A stretch of DNA of 12,081 nt, taken from NCBI GenBank assembly GCA_050251415.1, contig JBFWMT010000068.1:1-12081 (forward strand), given 5' to 3'. The position numbers were made by a program, and so were the translations under genes. Below, in pieces: positions 1 through 5,893 of the stretch. Position 1 is the first letter of the stretch, and each line of letters starts with the position of its first letter. The stretch comes from UBA8514 sp050251415 (GTDB lineage: Bacteria; Bacillota; Clostridia; Lachnospirales; Anaerotignaceae). Under the pieces are notes generated by a model. It ran no database searches, had not been told where the DNA came from, and saw nothing but the letters and a program-made list of their open reading frames with translations.

Positions 1-281
1 CCCACCGACATTTTTGTTACTTTTTGTTTCCATTTATTACTTTTTGCGACGCTTGGTCGCAGAAATTAACTATGGGTTTAGTTTAATCAACTGTTCAGTT
101 TTCAAAGATCAATGTTTCGTATTTGTTATTGTGTTAACCAGCTTCAATCGCCAGTAATCAATATCTTATCACATTTGATTTTGTTTGTCAATCATTTTTT
201 TCAAGTTTTTTTATTTCAACCTTCAAAATACTTTATTTCCAAACTTGCTTTTTTCAAAGCCTCATTTGTGACACTCTATCT
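1..281 (-). promoter_or_regulatory. Probable rRNA operon leader (rrn 5' region) with boxA-like element, continuing off the left edge
   Basis: Read on the minus strand, this stretch follows three strong promoters and contains TGATCTTTGAAAACTGAACA at about 92-111. That closely resembles the CTTTGAAAACT element in leader and spacer regions of Firmicutes rRNA operons, where boxA-type sequences support antitermination and pre-rRNA processing. A small hairpin (GCGAC/GTCGC, 46-60) lies nearer the edge. The 16S 5' end itself is not in the window, so the rRNA gene is inferred from leader and promoters only. Short plus-strand open frames here (112-626) are low-complexity and lack ribosome binding sites, so I do not call them genes. 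Confidence 0.72.
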
Positions 282-309
282 ATTATACAGATTTTTCAGA
301 ATTTGTCAA
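268..309 (-). promoter_or_regulatory. Tandem rrn promoter, copy proximal to the leader
   Basis: On the minus strand, a perfect -35 TTGACA (304-309) and a perfect -10 TATAAT (282-287) are separated by 16 bases. A-rich tracts upstream of the -35 box (310-345) resemble an UP element. The motif GTGTCAC (268-274) begins 7 bases after the -10 box, at or just past the expected start site. This is one of three copies in a row. Confidence 0.87.
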
Positions 310-393
310 TACCTTTTTCAAAAGTTTTTTCAACTTATTTTCATTCAAGGTATTTAGTAATTCTTATCAATCTCTTGCGCAACCTCTTTCGAA

Positions 394-435
394 GTGACAC
401 TCGATCTATTATACAGACTTTTCAGAAAATGTCAA
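394..435 (-). promoter_or_regulatory. Tandem rrn promoter, middle copy
   Basis: On the minus strand, perfect -35 TTGACA (430-435), 16-base spacer and perfect -10 TATAAT (408-413). The spacer (TTTTCTGAAAAGTCTG) is nearly identical to that of the leader-proximal copy, and A-tracts lie upstream (436-460). GTGTCAC (394-400) again starts 7 bases after the -10 box. The -10 box lies 126 bp from that of the proximal copy. Confidence 0.87.
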
Positions 436-509
436 TACCTTTTTTCAAAAAGTTTTCAAAACATTTAAACATCCATTTTCAATCTGTACTTGCGCCATCG
501 CCTTTTGCG

Positions 510-552
510 GTGACACGAATACTTATTATACACTCTTATGGCAAAAAGTCAA
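510..552 (-). promoter_or_regulatory. Tandem rrn promoter, distal copy
   Basis: On the minus strand, -35 TTGACT (547-552, one mismatch), 16-base spacer and perfect -10 TATAAT (525-530). GTGTCAC (510-516) starts 8 bases after the -10 box. The spacer differs from the other two copies, making this the most diverged unit. Its -10 box is 117 bp from that of the middle copy. Confidence 0.83.
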
Positions 553-640
553 TACTTTTTTTGATATTTTATTTTAACTCCTTATTAAGCCTAATTTTAA
601 CCATTTGGGTCACTTTTTATACTTAAAATTCACATTTATA

Positions 641-673
641 TTAAAAAGGCAGGTGCCTTAAGCACCTGCCTTT
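641..673 (-). terminator. Intrinsic terminator of secG
   Basis: A perfect 12-bp stem (645-656 pairing with 662-673) closes a 5-base loop. On the minus strand the stem is followed by TTTTTAATAT. It begins 15 bases past the secG stop codon and should end secG transcription before the rrn promoters. The opposite strand has only a short T-run, so it reads mainly as a minus-strand terminator. Confidence 0.88.
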
Positions 674-688
674 AATCTTATCTTTATA

Positions 689-940
689 CTATCTTACAAA
701 ATTAATAGCCAAAGCAATAATCATAAAAAGTGCTCCGCCTATTTTTGTGTACTTTGATAATGCACCTTCCATTGAATTGCCTTTATTCTTGCTCCAGTAG
801 GAATCTCCTCCACCTGAAGATGAACTAGCGCCCATTACGCCAAGCCCTGCCGCACGACCACTTTGCAAAAGAATTATTGCAACTAAAACAATTGACACAA
901 TTGCCAATACACCAGTTAAAACCACACCTATTGTACTCAT
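689..940 (-). CDS. secG: Preprotein translocase subunit SecG
   Basis: SecG is the small auxiliary membrane subunit of the SecYEG channel and assists export of unfolded preproteins across the cytoplasmic membrane. The 83-residue product has the expected layout: an N-terminal membrane helix (about residues 4-26), the signature LLQSGRAAGLG (about 24-34), a glycine/serine-rich loop, and a second membrane helix near the C-terminus (about 65-82). Length is typical of the family. The ATG is preceded by AGGAGG (948-953) at 7 bases. The gene has its own promoter and terminator, so it appears monocistronic. In many Firmicutes secG is followed by rnr and smpB, which are absent here. Confidence 0.95.
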   Translation of the reverse strand: MSTIGVVLTGVLAIVSIVLVAIILLQSGRAAGLGVMGASSSSGGGDSYWSKNKGNSMEGALSKYTKIGGALFMIIALAINFVR

Positions 941-979
941 TATTCAGCCTCCTGTTGCTTCCTTTTAAAATTACTGTAT

Positions 980-1008
980 ATTATACCACTTATTCTGCGA
1001 ATAATCCA
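980..1008 (-). promoter_or_regulatory. secG promoter, extended -10 type
   Basis: On the minus strand, TGGTATAAT gives a perfect -10 box (980-985) with the TGn extension. The -35 region (near 1003-1008, TGGATT) is weak, which is usual when an extended -10 is present. The predicted start near 973 leaves a leader of about 33 bases before the secG ATG. Confidence 0.65.
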
Positions 1009-1162
1009 GAGCATATCTTTTTTGTTTCCCTGCTCTTTCATCTAACTCCGCTTTTTCGCACATTATATCATAACCGAATCTTGGTAGCAATAGTTTTTTA
1101 CCTATAAAAATATGCAGAGCTTATTAGAAACAATAACCACCCCATATATTTGCTGCTAAACA

Positions 1163-1858
1163 CTAAAATTCTTCTACATACAGCACTCCATCCATTCCTC
1201 TAATGTGCTCCAATAAATCTTCATAATTTTTAATCTTTGTGTCTTTTGTAATCGTTATCTGCAAAGACCCGCCACCGGCATTTTTGTTTATATGTTCAAT
1301 ATTGCCCATATGCCAACCATCGTTACGCACTTTCTTAAGTACACAGCTAAGCCTAAAGGATTCATCATATTCTAAATAAAGTTCCAAATTTGTATGTCCC
1401 TTTATAAATGTTTCATCCAAACTATTAAGCCCTTGAAGTACTATATATAGGAAGATACACATAATAATTGCACATTCGTAGTAGCCTATCCCAATAGCAA
1501 GACCCATTGCCGCCGATGCCCAAAGCCCTGCAGCAGTGGTAAGTCCCTTTATCTGCCTATTGCCCGTAATAATAATGGTGCCTGCGCCCAAAAAACCAAT
1601 TCCGCTTACAACCTGTGCTCCCATACGGCTCATGTCTGCGGCTGGGTCAAGGTAAACAGATATATATTGATTAACTATCATAATAGACACTGCACCAATA
1701 CATACCAACAGATGTGTTCTAAGTCCGGCTGCCTGCCGCTTTTTGCCACGTTCAATCCCAATAACGCCGCCGCAAATAATTGCAAACAAAAATCTAACAA
1801 TAAGGGATGCCATGTTAAGTTCTCTTAAATATCCTACCATTTGTATAAATTCTGTCAT
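1163..1858 (-). CDS. MgtC/SapB-family membrane protein
   Basis: Multi-pass membrane protein of the MgtC/SapB family, whose members are linked to growth at low magnesium, membrane-potential or ATPase control and, in pathogens, survival in macrophages. The biochemical role is not settled. The family core is clear: GGVIGIERGKKRQAAGLRTH (about residues 30-49), QVVSGIGFLGAG (82-93) and GLTTAAGLWASAAMG (105-119), with four or five hydrophobic segments over the first 145 residues. A soluble ACT-like C-terminal domain follows. I chose the ATG at 1858 (231 aa). An in-frame TTG at 1885 would add nine residues but lies at the predicted transcription start, whereas the ATG has GGGGTGG just upstream. No terminator is evident downstream. 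Confidence 0.9.
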   Translation of the reverse strand: MTEFIQMVGYLRELNMASLIVRFLFAIICGGVIGIERGKKRQAAGLRTHLLVCIGAVSIMIVNQYISVYLDPAADMSRMGAQVVSGIGFLGAGTIIITGNRQIKGLTTAAGLWASAAMGLAIGIGYYECAIIMCIFLYIVLQGLNSLDETFIKGHTNLELYLEYDESFRLSCVLKKVRNDGWHMGNIEHINKNAGGGSLQITITKDTKIKNYEDLLEHIRGMDGVLYVEEF

Positions 1859-1887
1859 ATCTGCCACCCCGTTCTGAAAAAACAAAT

Positions 1888-1926
1888 ATTATATACTATT
1901 TTGTGTATATACTACAGTATACTATT
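1888..1926 (-). promoter_or_regulatory. Probable promoter of the MgtC-family gene, overlapped by TATACTA repeats
   Basis: On the minus strand a TATAAT -10 box lies at 1888-1893, placing the start near 1881, 23 bases before the chosen ATG. No good -35 box is found at the right distance. Instead, the region holds TATACTA three times (plus-strand 1892-1898, 1908-1914, 1918-1924) and a 6-bp inverted repeat with a 2-base centre (1908-1921). This could be a regulator site, but the DNA is very AT-rich and chance is possible. Confidence 0.4.
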
Positions 1927-2024
1927 CATGGCATTTATGTGCAATATTTTTCACCCTGCATGCATTGTTCTTCATTAAATACCTTTCTTCCGTAACTCTT
2001 TTCATTTTCAAGCCTGCCTGCTAA

Positions 2025-2053
2025 TTGACAAATACTCTCTATCCTCTTACTAT
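2025..2053 (+). promoter_or_regulatory. Promoter of the AEC transporter gene
   Basis: Perfect -35 TTGACA (2025-2030), 17-base spacer and -10 TACTAT (2048-2053, 4 of 6 consensus bases). The start would fall near 2060, leaving a leader of about 30 bases. The hemA promoter has the same boxes and spacing. Confidence 0.65.
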
Positions 2054-2090
2054 ATGCTTTATTAATTTGATTATAGATAGGAGAATATTC

Positions 2091-3011
2091 ATGATTGAGG
2101 TTTTGTTTAAAGCACTTTCCTTTGTTCTTATAATTTTTGTTGCATACCAACTTAAACAAAAGGGCTTTTTCTCGCCCAAAGACTATACCATTGTTTCCAA
2201 AATAACTCTTAACATCACCCTGCCAGCGGCTGTAATAACTAGTTTTGCCAATTTTGAAAAAGATAACACCCTATTTTTGCTGGTTGCATTGGGTCTTGGC
2301 ATAGATTTGCTCCTTATATTAATAGGCGCTATTCTTTCATATAAAAAGGATAGAAATATGCGTATATACTATATGCTTAATTTCCCTGGGTTTAATATCG
2401 GCTCATTTTCCATGCCTTTTGTGCAAAGCTTTCTTGGTTCCTATGGCGTAATAGCTACCTGTATGTTTGATACAGGCAATGCCATTATGTCCAGCGGTGG
2501 CGCATATGCTATCACCTGTGCCGTTGTTGGCAACCAAAACGGCAAAAAAATAGGCATGGCGGATATTTTTAAAAAACTTATACACTCTGTACCCTTTGAC
2601 GTATACATAATAATGCTTGTACTGTCGCTACTTAATTTTCACGTACCCGATTTAATTTCGAAGACCCTTTCCACTACCGCCTCGGCTAATGGATTCATGG
2701 CAATGCTTATGCTAGGTTTAATGCTAGACCTTAATATTGAAAAACAACATTTAAAGGAGGTCGTTTCACTTTTGTTTATGCGATACTCCATTTGTGCGGT
2801 ACTTGCCATGGTGGTTTATTTTTTTACACCATTACCAATTATGGTAAAGCAAGTGCTTGTTTTGGTATTGTTCTCTCCATCACCAGTGCTTGCCCCAGCA
2901 TTTACACAACTTTCAGATGGTGATGTTGGCGTTGCAGGGTTCTCTTGTTCAGCATCAATAATAATAAGCGTTCTTATTATGAGCATTCTTGTAACATTGA
3001 TGAATATATAG
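2091..3011 (+). CDS. AEC (auxin efflux carrier) family transporter
   Basis: Membrane permease of the AEC family. Bacterial members move small organic acids such as malate, or other anions, but the substrate cannot be read from this sequence. The 306-residue product is hydrophobic throughout, with about ten membrane segments in two halves, an N-terminal-half motif NITLPAAVITSFANF (about 41-55), a central GFNIGSFSMPF segment and a C-terminal SPVLAPAF segment typical of the fold. Length matches the family (about 300-320). The frame is open upstream to 2025, but that ATG overlaps the promoter -35 box. The ATG at 2091 has TAGGAG (2078-2083) at 7 bases and gives a normal N-terminus. It is convergent with the deacetylase gene, only 21 bases from its stop, with no clear terminator between. 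Confidence 0.9.
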   Translation: MIEVLFKALSFVLIIFVAYQLKQKGFFSPKDYTIVSKITLNITLPAAVITSFANFEKDNTLFLLVALGLGIDLLLILIGAILSYKKDRNMRIYYMLNFPGFNIGSFSMPFVQSFLGSYGVIATCMFDTGNAIMSSGGAYAITCAVVGNQNGKKIGMADIFKKLIHSVPFDVYIIMLVLSLLNFHVPDLISKTLSTTASANGFMAMLMLGLMLDLNIEKQHLKEVVSLLFMRYSICAVLAMVVYFFTPLPIMVKQVLVLVLFSPSPVLAPAFTQLSDGDVGVAGFSCSASIIISVLIMSILVTLMNI

Positions 3012-3032
3012 CTTTGTCACAAGGGTTTATTT

Positions 3033-3902
3033 CTATTTATTTTGAAAAATAGTTCCATCTGCATTAATCTCTAATTTTTTATCTTCCTCTGCCCTTTTTT
3101 CTTCACTTATTGCAGGCAGAACATTCCATGCCCATTGGTCAGGTGTAATGGTGTAGCGAGGCATACAGTTAAGACCGTTTTCAATATTTGCCATGGCAGA
3201 ATAAGTGCTTACACTAACCCTAACACCATAGTTGCCCAAAACCGAGCTGAAATAGGAATTTGTTTTACCAAATGGATATGCAAAATACAGCACATCATTC
3301 CCAACATTGCTTTCTATGTCGCCCACACTTTTTCTTAAGTCCTCACCAGTTCTTTTTAGATAGTCAACAACCGTTTCGCCGCCTAGCTGGCGTATACCAT
3401 TAGTTGTGCCTGTGTAGACTCCCTCTGCATCTAAATCATGCAAATTGTAGGTATGGCTACCCACGTCCACCAATCCGCTGTCATACATTTCCTTAAGCTG
3501 GCTCCAATAAAGGTAGCCTGCCTTTCCACTTCCATTTTCGTCACGTATAAGACAGCCTATCACAGCAATGGTTGCCTTCATGCCAGTTCGCTTAAGTATG
3601 GGAAAAGCTACGGTGTAGTTGTTTTCGTACCCATCGTCAAAGGTTATCATTACAGGTCTTTCTGGCATCTCCATTTCACCGTTTTTTATCTTAATCAAAT
3701 CTTCTGCCACCATTGGCGTATAATAGTTTCTTGCTAAAAACTCCATATCAGCACTAAATTGCGCCTCACTTACCACCCATTGGCTTGTGCTTTCCTTTTC
3801 CACGCCATGATACATAAGTATTGGTACTTTTGTTGTTGCGCCAAACACCGTACTGCAAAACAGTAGTGAAAATGAAAGTACTAAAAATAATAGCTTTTTC
3901 AT
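3033..3902 (-). CDS. Secreted polysaccharide deacetylase (carbohydrate esterase family 4)
   Basis: Predicted exported metal-dependent N-deacetylase acting on cell-wall or exopolysaccharide N-acetylated sugars. Residues 1-21 form a signal peptide (MKK, hydrophobic core, cleavage likely after FGA). CE4 motifs follow in order: ILMYHGVE (28-35), TFDDGYENN (87-95) with Asp89 as probable base and Asp90 as metal ligand, SHTYNLH (149-155) supplying His150 and His155, and AYPFG (208-212). The H-x4-H spacing resembles PgaB/IcaB-type poly-N-acetylglucosamine deacetylases rather than the H-x3-H of peptidoglycan deacetylases; this comparison is from memory. The ATG has AGGAGG (3909-3914) at 6 bases. No lipobox is convincing, as the residue before Cys16 is Phe. 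The exact substrate is unknown. Confidence 0.92.
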   Translation of the reverse strand: MKKLLFLVLSFSLLFCSTVFGATTKVPILMYHGVEKESTSQWVVSEAQFSADMEFLARNYYTPMVAEDLIKIKNGEMEMPERPVMITFDDGYENNYTVAFPILKRTGMKATIAVIGCLIRDENGSGKAGYLYWSQLKEMYDSGLVDVGSHTYNLHDLDAEGVYTGTTNGIRQLGGETVVDYLKRTGEDLRKSVGDIESNVGNDVLYFAYPFGKTNSYFSSVLGNYGVRVSVSTYSAMANIENGLNCMPRYTITPDQWAWNVLPAISEEKRAEEDKKLEINADGTIFQNK

Positions 3903-3973
3903 TACTTTCCTCCTGTATAATAAAGTAAGAAAGATGATTTCCTTTAATATGAAACCATCCTTCCTCCTTCAAT

Positions 3974-4002
3974 AGTATAATACAAAATGCCAAGTAAGAC
4001 AA
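3974..4002 (-). promoter_or_regulatory. Promoter of the polysaccharide deacetylase gene
   Basis: On the minus strand, -35 TTGTCT (3997-4002), 17-base spacer and -10 TATACT (3974-3979). Start near 3967 gives a leader of about 65 bases. It lies back to back with the hemA promoter, with 47 bases between the two -35 boxes. Confidence 0.55.
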
Positions 4003-4049
4003 ACTGCAAAAATCTTAATTATTTTTACCTATCACCGTTTCCCTTTTCC

Positions 4050-4078
4050 TTGACAAAGTATTACCATACATCTACTAT
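4050..4078 (+). promoter_or_regulatory. Promoter of the hem operon
   Basis: Perfect -35 TTGACA (4050-4055), 17-base spacer and -10 TACTAT (4073-4078). A TATAAT at 4083-4088 is too far from the -35 box (27 bases) to be its partner. Start near 4085 gives a leader of about 37 bases, too short for a cobalamin riboswitch, and none is seen. Confidence 0.68.
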
Positions 4079-4121
4079 TATATATAATAATGTAAGAATT
4101 AATTTTTTAGGGAGATTTAAA

Positions 4122-5273
4122 ATGTATGTAATAAGTATCAGCCATAAAACAGCACCCATAGATATACGTAAACTTTTTGCCTTAACTCAGGATGAGCAAA
4201 TTGACTTTATCCATAGCGCCATAACTCAACCGTCTGTTACACAGTGTCTTGTATTAAACACATGTAACCGCTTGGAAATATATTTTGATGGTACTACAAA
4301 TGCCACCGCCACCATTGAGTCATTTCTTTCATCATATAAAAACATATCTCCACAAACAGCCATTAAATACTACCGTAATTTTGAGGGTGAAAAAGCAATT
4401 GCACACCTTTTCAAGGTAACCGCAGGTATAGACAGTATGCTTATGGGTGAAGATGAAATTTTGGGACAAGTTAAAGCGGCTTATGCCCTTGCCCTTAAGG
4501 AAGGCACTACAGGCTTTGCCCTTAACACAATTTTTAAACAGGCAATCACTGCCGCCAAAAGGATTAAAACCCAAACAGGTCTATCCAAAACTCCTATATC
4601 AATAGGCACCCTTGTTGCAAACCTTGTTTTCGACATTAAAAAGGAAGAAAAAACCGTACTTGTAATAGGTGCCAGTGGAAAAACAGGAACTATTGTAGCA
4701 AAAAATCTTTTGGCTAAACCCAATATAAAGGTTCTAGGCACATTGCGTACCCATAAGCCGCAAGATACCCTTGAGGCATTTTACGAAAACCTTGCTTACG
4801 TAAATTATAAAGACCGTTACCGCCTTATAGATGAGGCCGATGTTGTTGTAAGTGCAACCACCTCTCCTCACCACACTATCACCTTAGAGGAATATAATAA
4901 TGCTTTAACCACACATAAGCCAAGGCTCTTTATAGACCTTGCCGTTCCGCCAGACATTGATAAACGCCTTGAAAATGAGGAAAATGTAACTCTTTATAAT
5001 ATAGATTATTTTGAAACTCTTTCAAAAAGCAATAACCTTCTGAAAAAACAGGAGGCCGAAACAGCTACCGAGGCTTTGAATTCTTTTGTAGACGACACCT
5101 TAAAAGAATTAAGCTTTCATGCTTTTTTACCTCAGTTGGACAACCTTAAAAAGTATTTTAATGCTAACTCAATTGAAAGCACCGTCTATAAACTGCGTAA
5201 GCTTTCAAATAACGAAGAGCTTACGGCGGTAATTTCAGCCTTTAGCAAAATAATGGAAAGCAGTGATTCATGA
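4122..5273 (+). CDS. hemA: Glutamyl-tRNA reductase
   Basis: Reduces glutamyl-tRNA(Glu) to glutamate-1-semialdehyde with NADPH, the committed step of the C5 tetrapyrrole pathway. The 383-residue protein shows the N-terminal catalytic domain with SISHKTAPIDIR (about 5-16), LNTCNRLEIY with catalytic Cys48, and GIDSMLMGEDEILGQVKAAY, then the NADPH domain with VLVIGASGKTG, and a C-terminal helical region. The nucleotide-binding loop reads GxxGxxG, where most family members have GAGxMG, and the C-terminal dimerisation region is short for the family (usual length about 400-450). Start ATG 4122 has AGGGAG at 7 bases. The open frame reaches back to 3987 but would overlap the promoter. First gene of the operon; its TGA overlaps the next ATG (ATGA). 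Confidence 0.95.
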   Translation: MYVISISHKTAPIDIRKLFALTQDEQIDFIHSAITQPSVTQCLVLNTCNRLEIYFDGTTNATATIESFLSSYKNISPQTAIKYYRNFEGEKAIAHLFKVTAGIDSMLMGEDEILGQVKAAYALALKEGTTGFALNTIFKQAITAAKRIKTQTGLSKTPISIGTLVANLVFDIKKEEKTVLVIGASGKTGTIVAKNLLAKPNIKVLGTLRTHKPQDTLEAFYENLAYVNYKDRYRLIDEADVVVSATTSPHHTITLEEYNNALTTHKPRLFIDLAVPPDIDKRLENEENVTLYNIDYFETLSKSNNLLKKQEAETATEALNSFVDDTLKELSFHAFLPQLDNLKKYFNANSIESTVYKLRKLSNNEELTAVISAFSKIMESSDS

Positions 5274-5893
5274 TGGCGTATTTTCCTTTTTTTATTGACA
5301 TAGAAAATAAAAACTGCACAATTGTAGGCGGTGGTATTGTTGCTGCACGTAAAGCAGAAGTACTTATTAATTTCGGATGCAATATTGCAATTATTTCTCC
5401 AGCGTTCTGTAAAGAAATAAAGCAGTTAGATAATATTAAGCTTGTTAAGCGTGAGTTTATACTTAGCGATCTGGAAAACAGCTTTTTTGTAATAGCCGCT
5501 ACCAATGACCCACCTTTGAATGCAGAAATAAGTGCTTTTTGCCGTATGAAAAATATACTTGTAAATGTAGTAGATGTTAAGGAAGAATGCTCCTTTATTT
5601 TCCCTTCAATATATAAAAACAAGGATATTGTTGCAGGAATAACCACCTCTGGCAAAAGCCCACAGGTATCAGCTCTTGTGCGTAAAACCATAGCCGAAAA
5701 TGTACCCCCATACTATGGTGAAATTGTGGACCGTTTAGGAATTCTTCGCCCTTTAATAAAAGAACAGGTATCCACTCAACATAAACGAAAGGAAGTTTTT
5801 TCGTTAATTTTAGAGGAAATGCTAAGAACCGAAAATAAGATTTCAGATAAAGAAATAGAAAATATAATACGAGGACAAAATGATGAAAATTAA
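5270..5893 (+). CDS. Precorrin-2 dehydrogenase / sirohydrochlorin ferrochelatase-like (CysG N-terminal, Met8/SirC type)
   Basis: NAD-dependent oxidation of precorrin-2 to sirohydrochlorin; some relatives (Met8p, CysG) also insert iron to make siroheme. The 207-residue product has the family's Rossmann loop VGGGIVAARKAE (19-30), AATNDPPLN (76-84), VNVVD ending in Asp102, at the position of the catalytic aspartate in CysG/Met8p, and the C-terminal block SGKSPQVSALVRKTI (127-141). Homologues are called sirC or cysG-N. Whether it also chelates iron cannot be told. It starts at ATG 5270, overlapping the hemA stop by four bases; a second ATG follows at 5273 and the SD is weak (GGAAAG). Its 3' end overlaps hemC by 14 bases, so translation is probably coupled. 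Confidence 0.9.
   Translation: MMAYFPFFIDIENKNCTIVGGGIVAARKAEVLINFGCNIAIISPAFCKEIKQLDNIKLVKREFILSDLENSFFVIAATNDPPLNAEISAFCRMKNILVNVVDVKEECSFIFPSIYKNKDIVAGITTSGKSPQVSALVRKTIAENVPPYYGEIVDRLGILRPLIKEQVSTQHKRKEVFSLILEEMLRTENKISDKEIENIIRGQNDEN

Larger units (their letters stand above)
267..563 (-). repeat. Three imperfect direct repeats carrying the rrn promoters
   Basis: Units at about 267-333, 394-460 and 510-563 share, read on the minus strand, an A-rich block, GTATTGAC, a 16-base spacer, TATAAT and GTGTCAC. The first two units are nearly identical over about 65 bases. The middle and distal units also share GCGCAAG and GATTGA further downstream. The arrangement suggests duplication of a promoter unit of about 120 bp. 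Confidence 0.8.

Noticed and set aside
46..60. GCGAC/GTCGC hairpin as a terminator
   Set aside because: The stem is only 5 bp and no T-run follows on either strand; it fits better as leader RNA structure.
267..563. Regular direct repeats resembling a CRISPR array
   Set aside because: Only three diverged units, much longer than CRISPR repeats, and each carries -35 and -10 boxes; promoter duplication explains them.
112..626. Overlapping plus-strand open frames of 81 and 107 codons
   Set aside because: They lie across the rrn leader and promoter repeats, have no ribosome binding site, and their translations are low-complexity Phe/Leu/Ser/Ile strings from AT-rich DNA.
3944..3958. Four-codon minus-strand upstream ORF (Met-Val-Ser-Tyr) after a GGAGG in the deacetylase leader
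   Set aside because: The GGAGG is only 4 bases from the ATG and overlaps the predicted transcription start, and no attenuator structure accompanies it.
4079..4121. Cobalamin or other riboswitch ahead of hemA
   Set aside because: The predicted leader is about 37 bases, too short for known classes, and no conserved riboswitch motif is seen.
3987..4121. N-terminal extension of HemA by 45 residues
   Set aside because: The upstream frame crosses the TTGACA/TACTAT promoter, while the ATG at 4122 has a good SD and gives the canonical HemA N-terminus.
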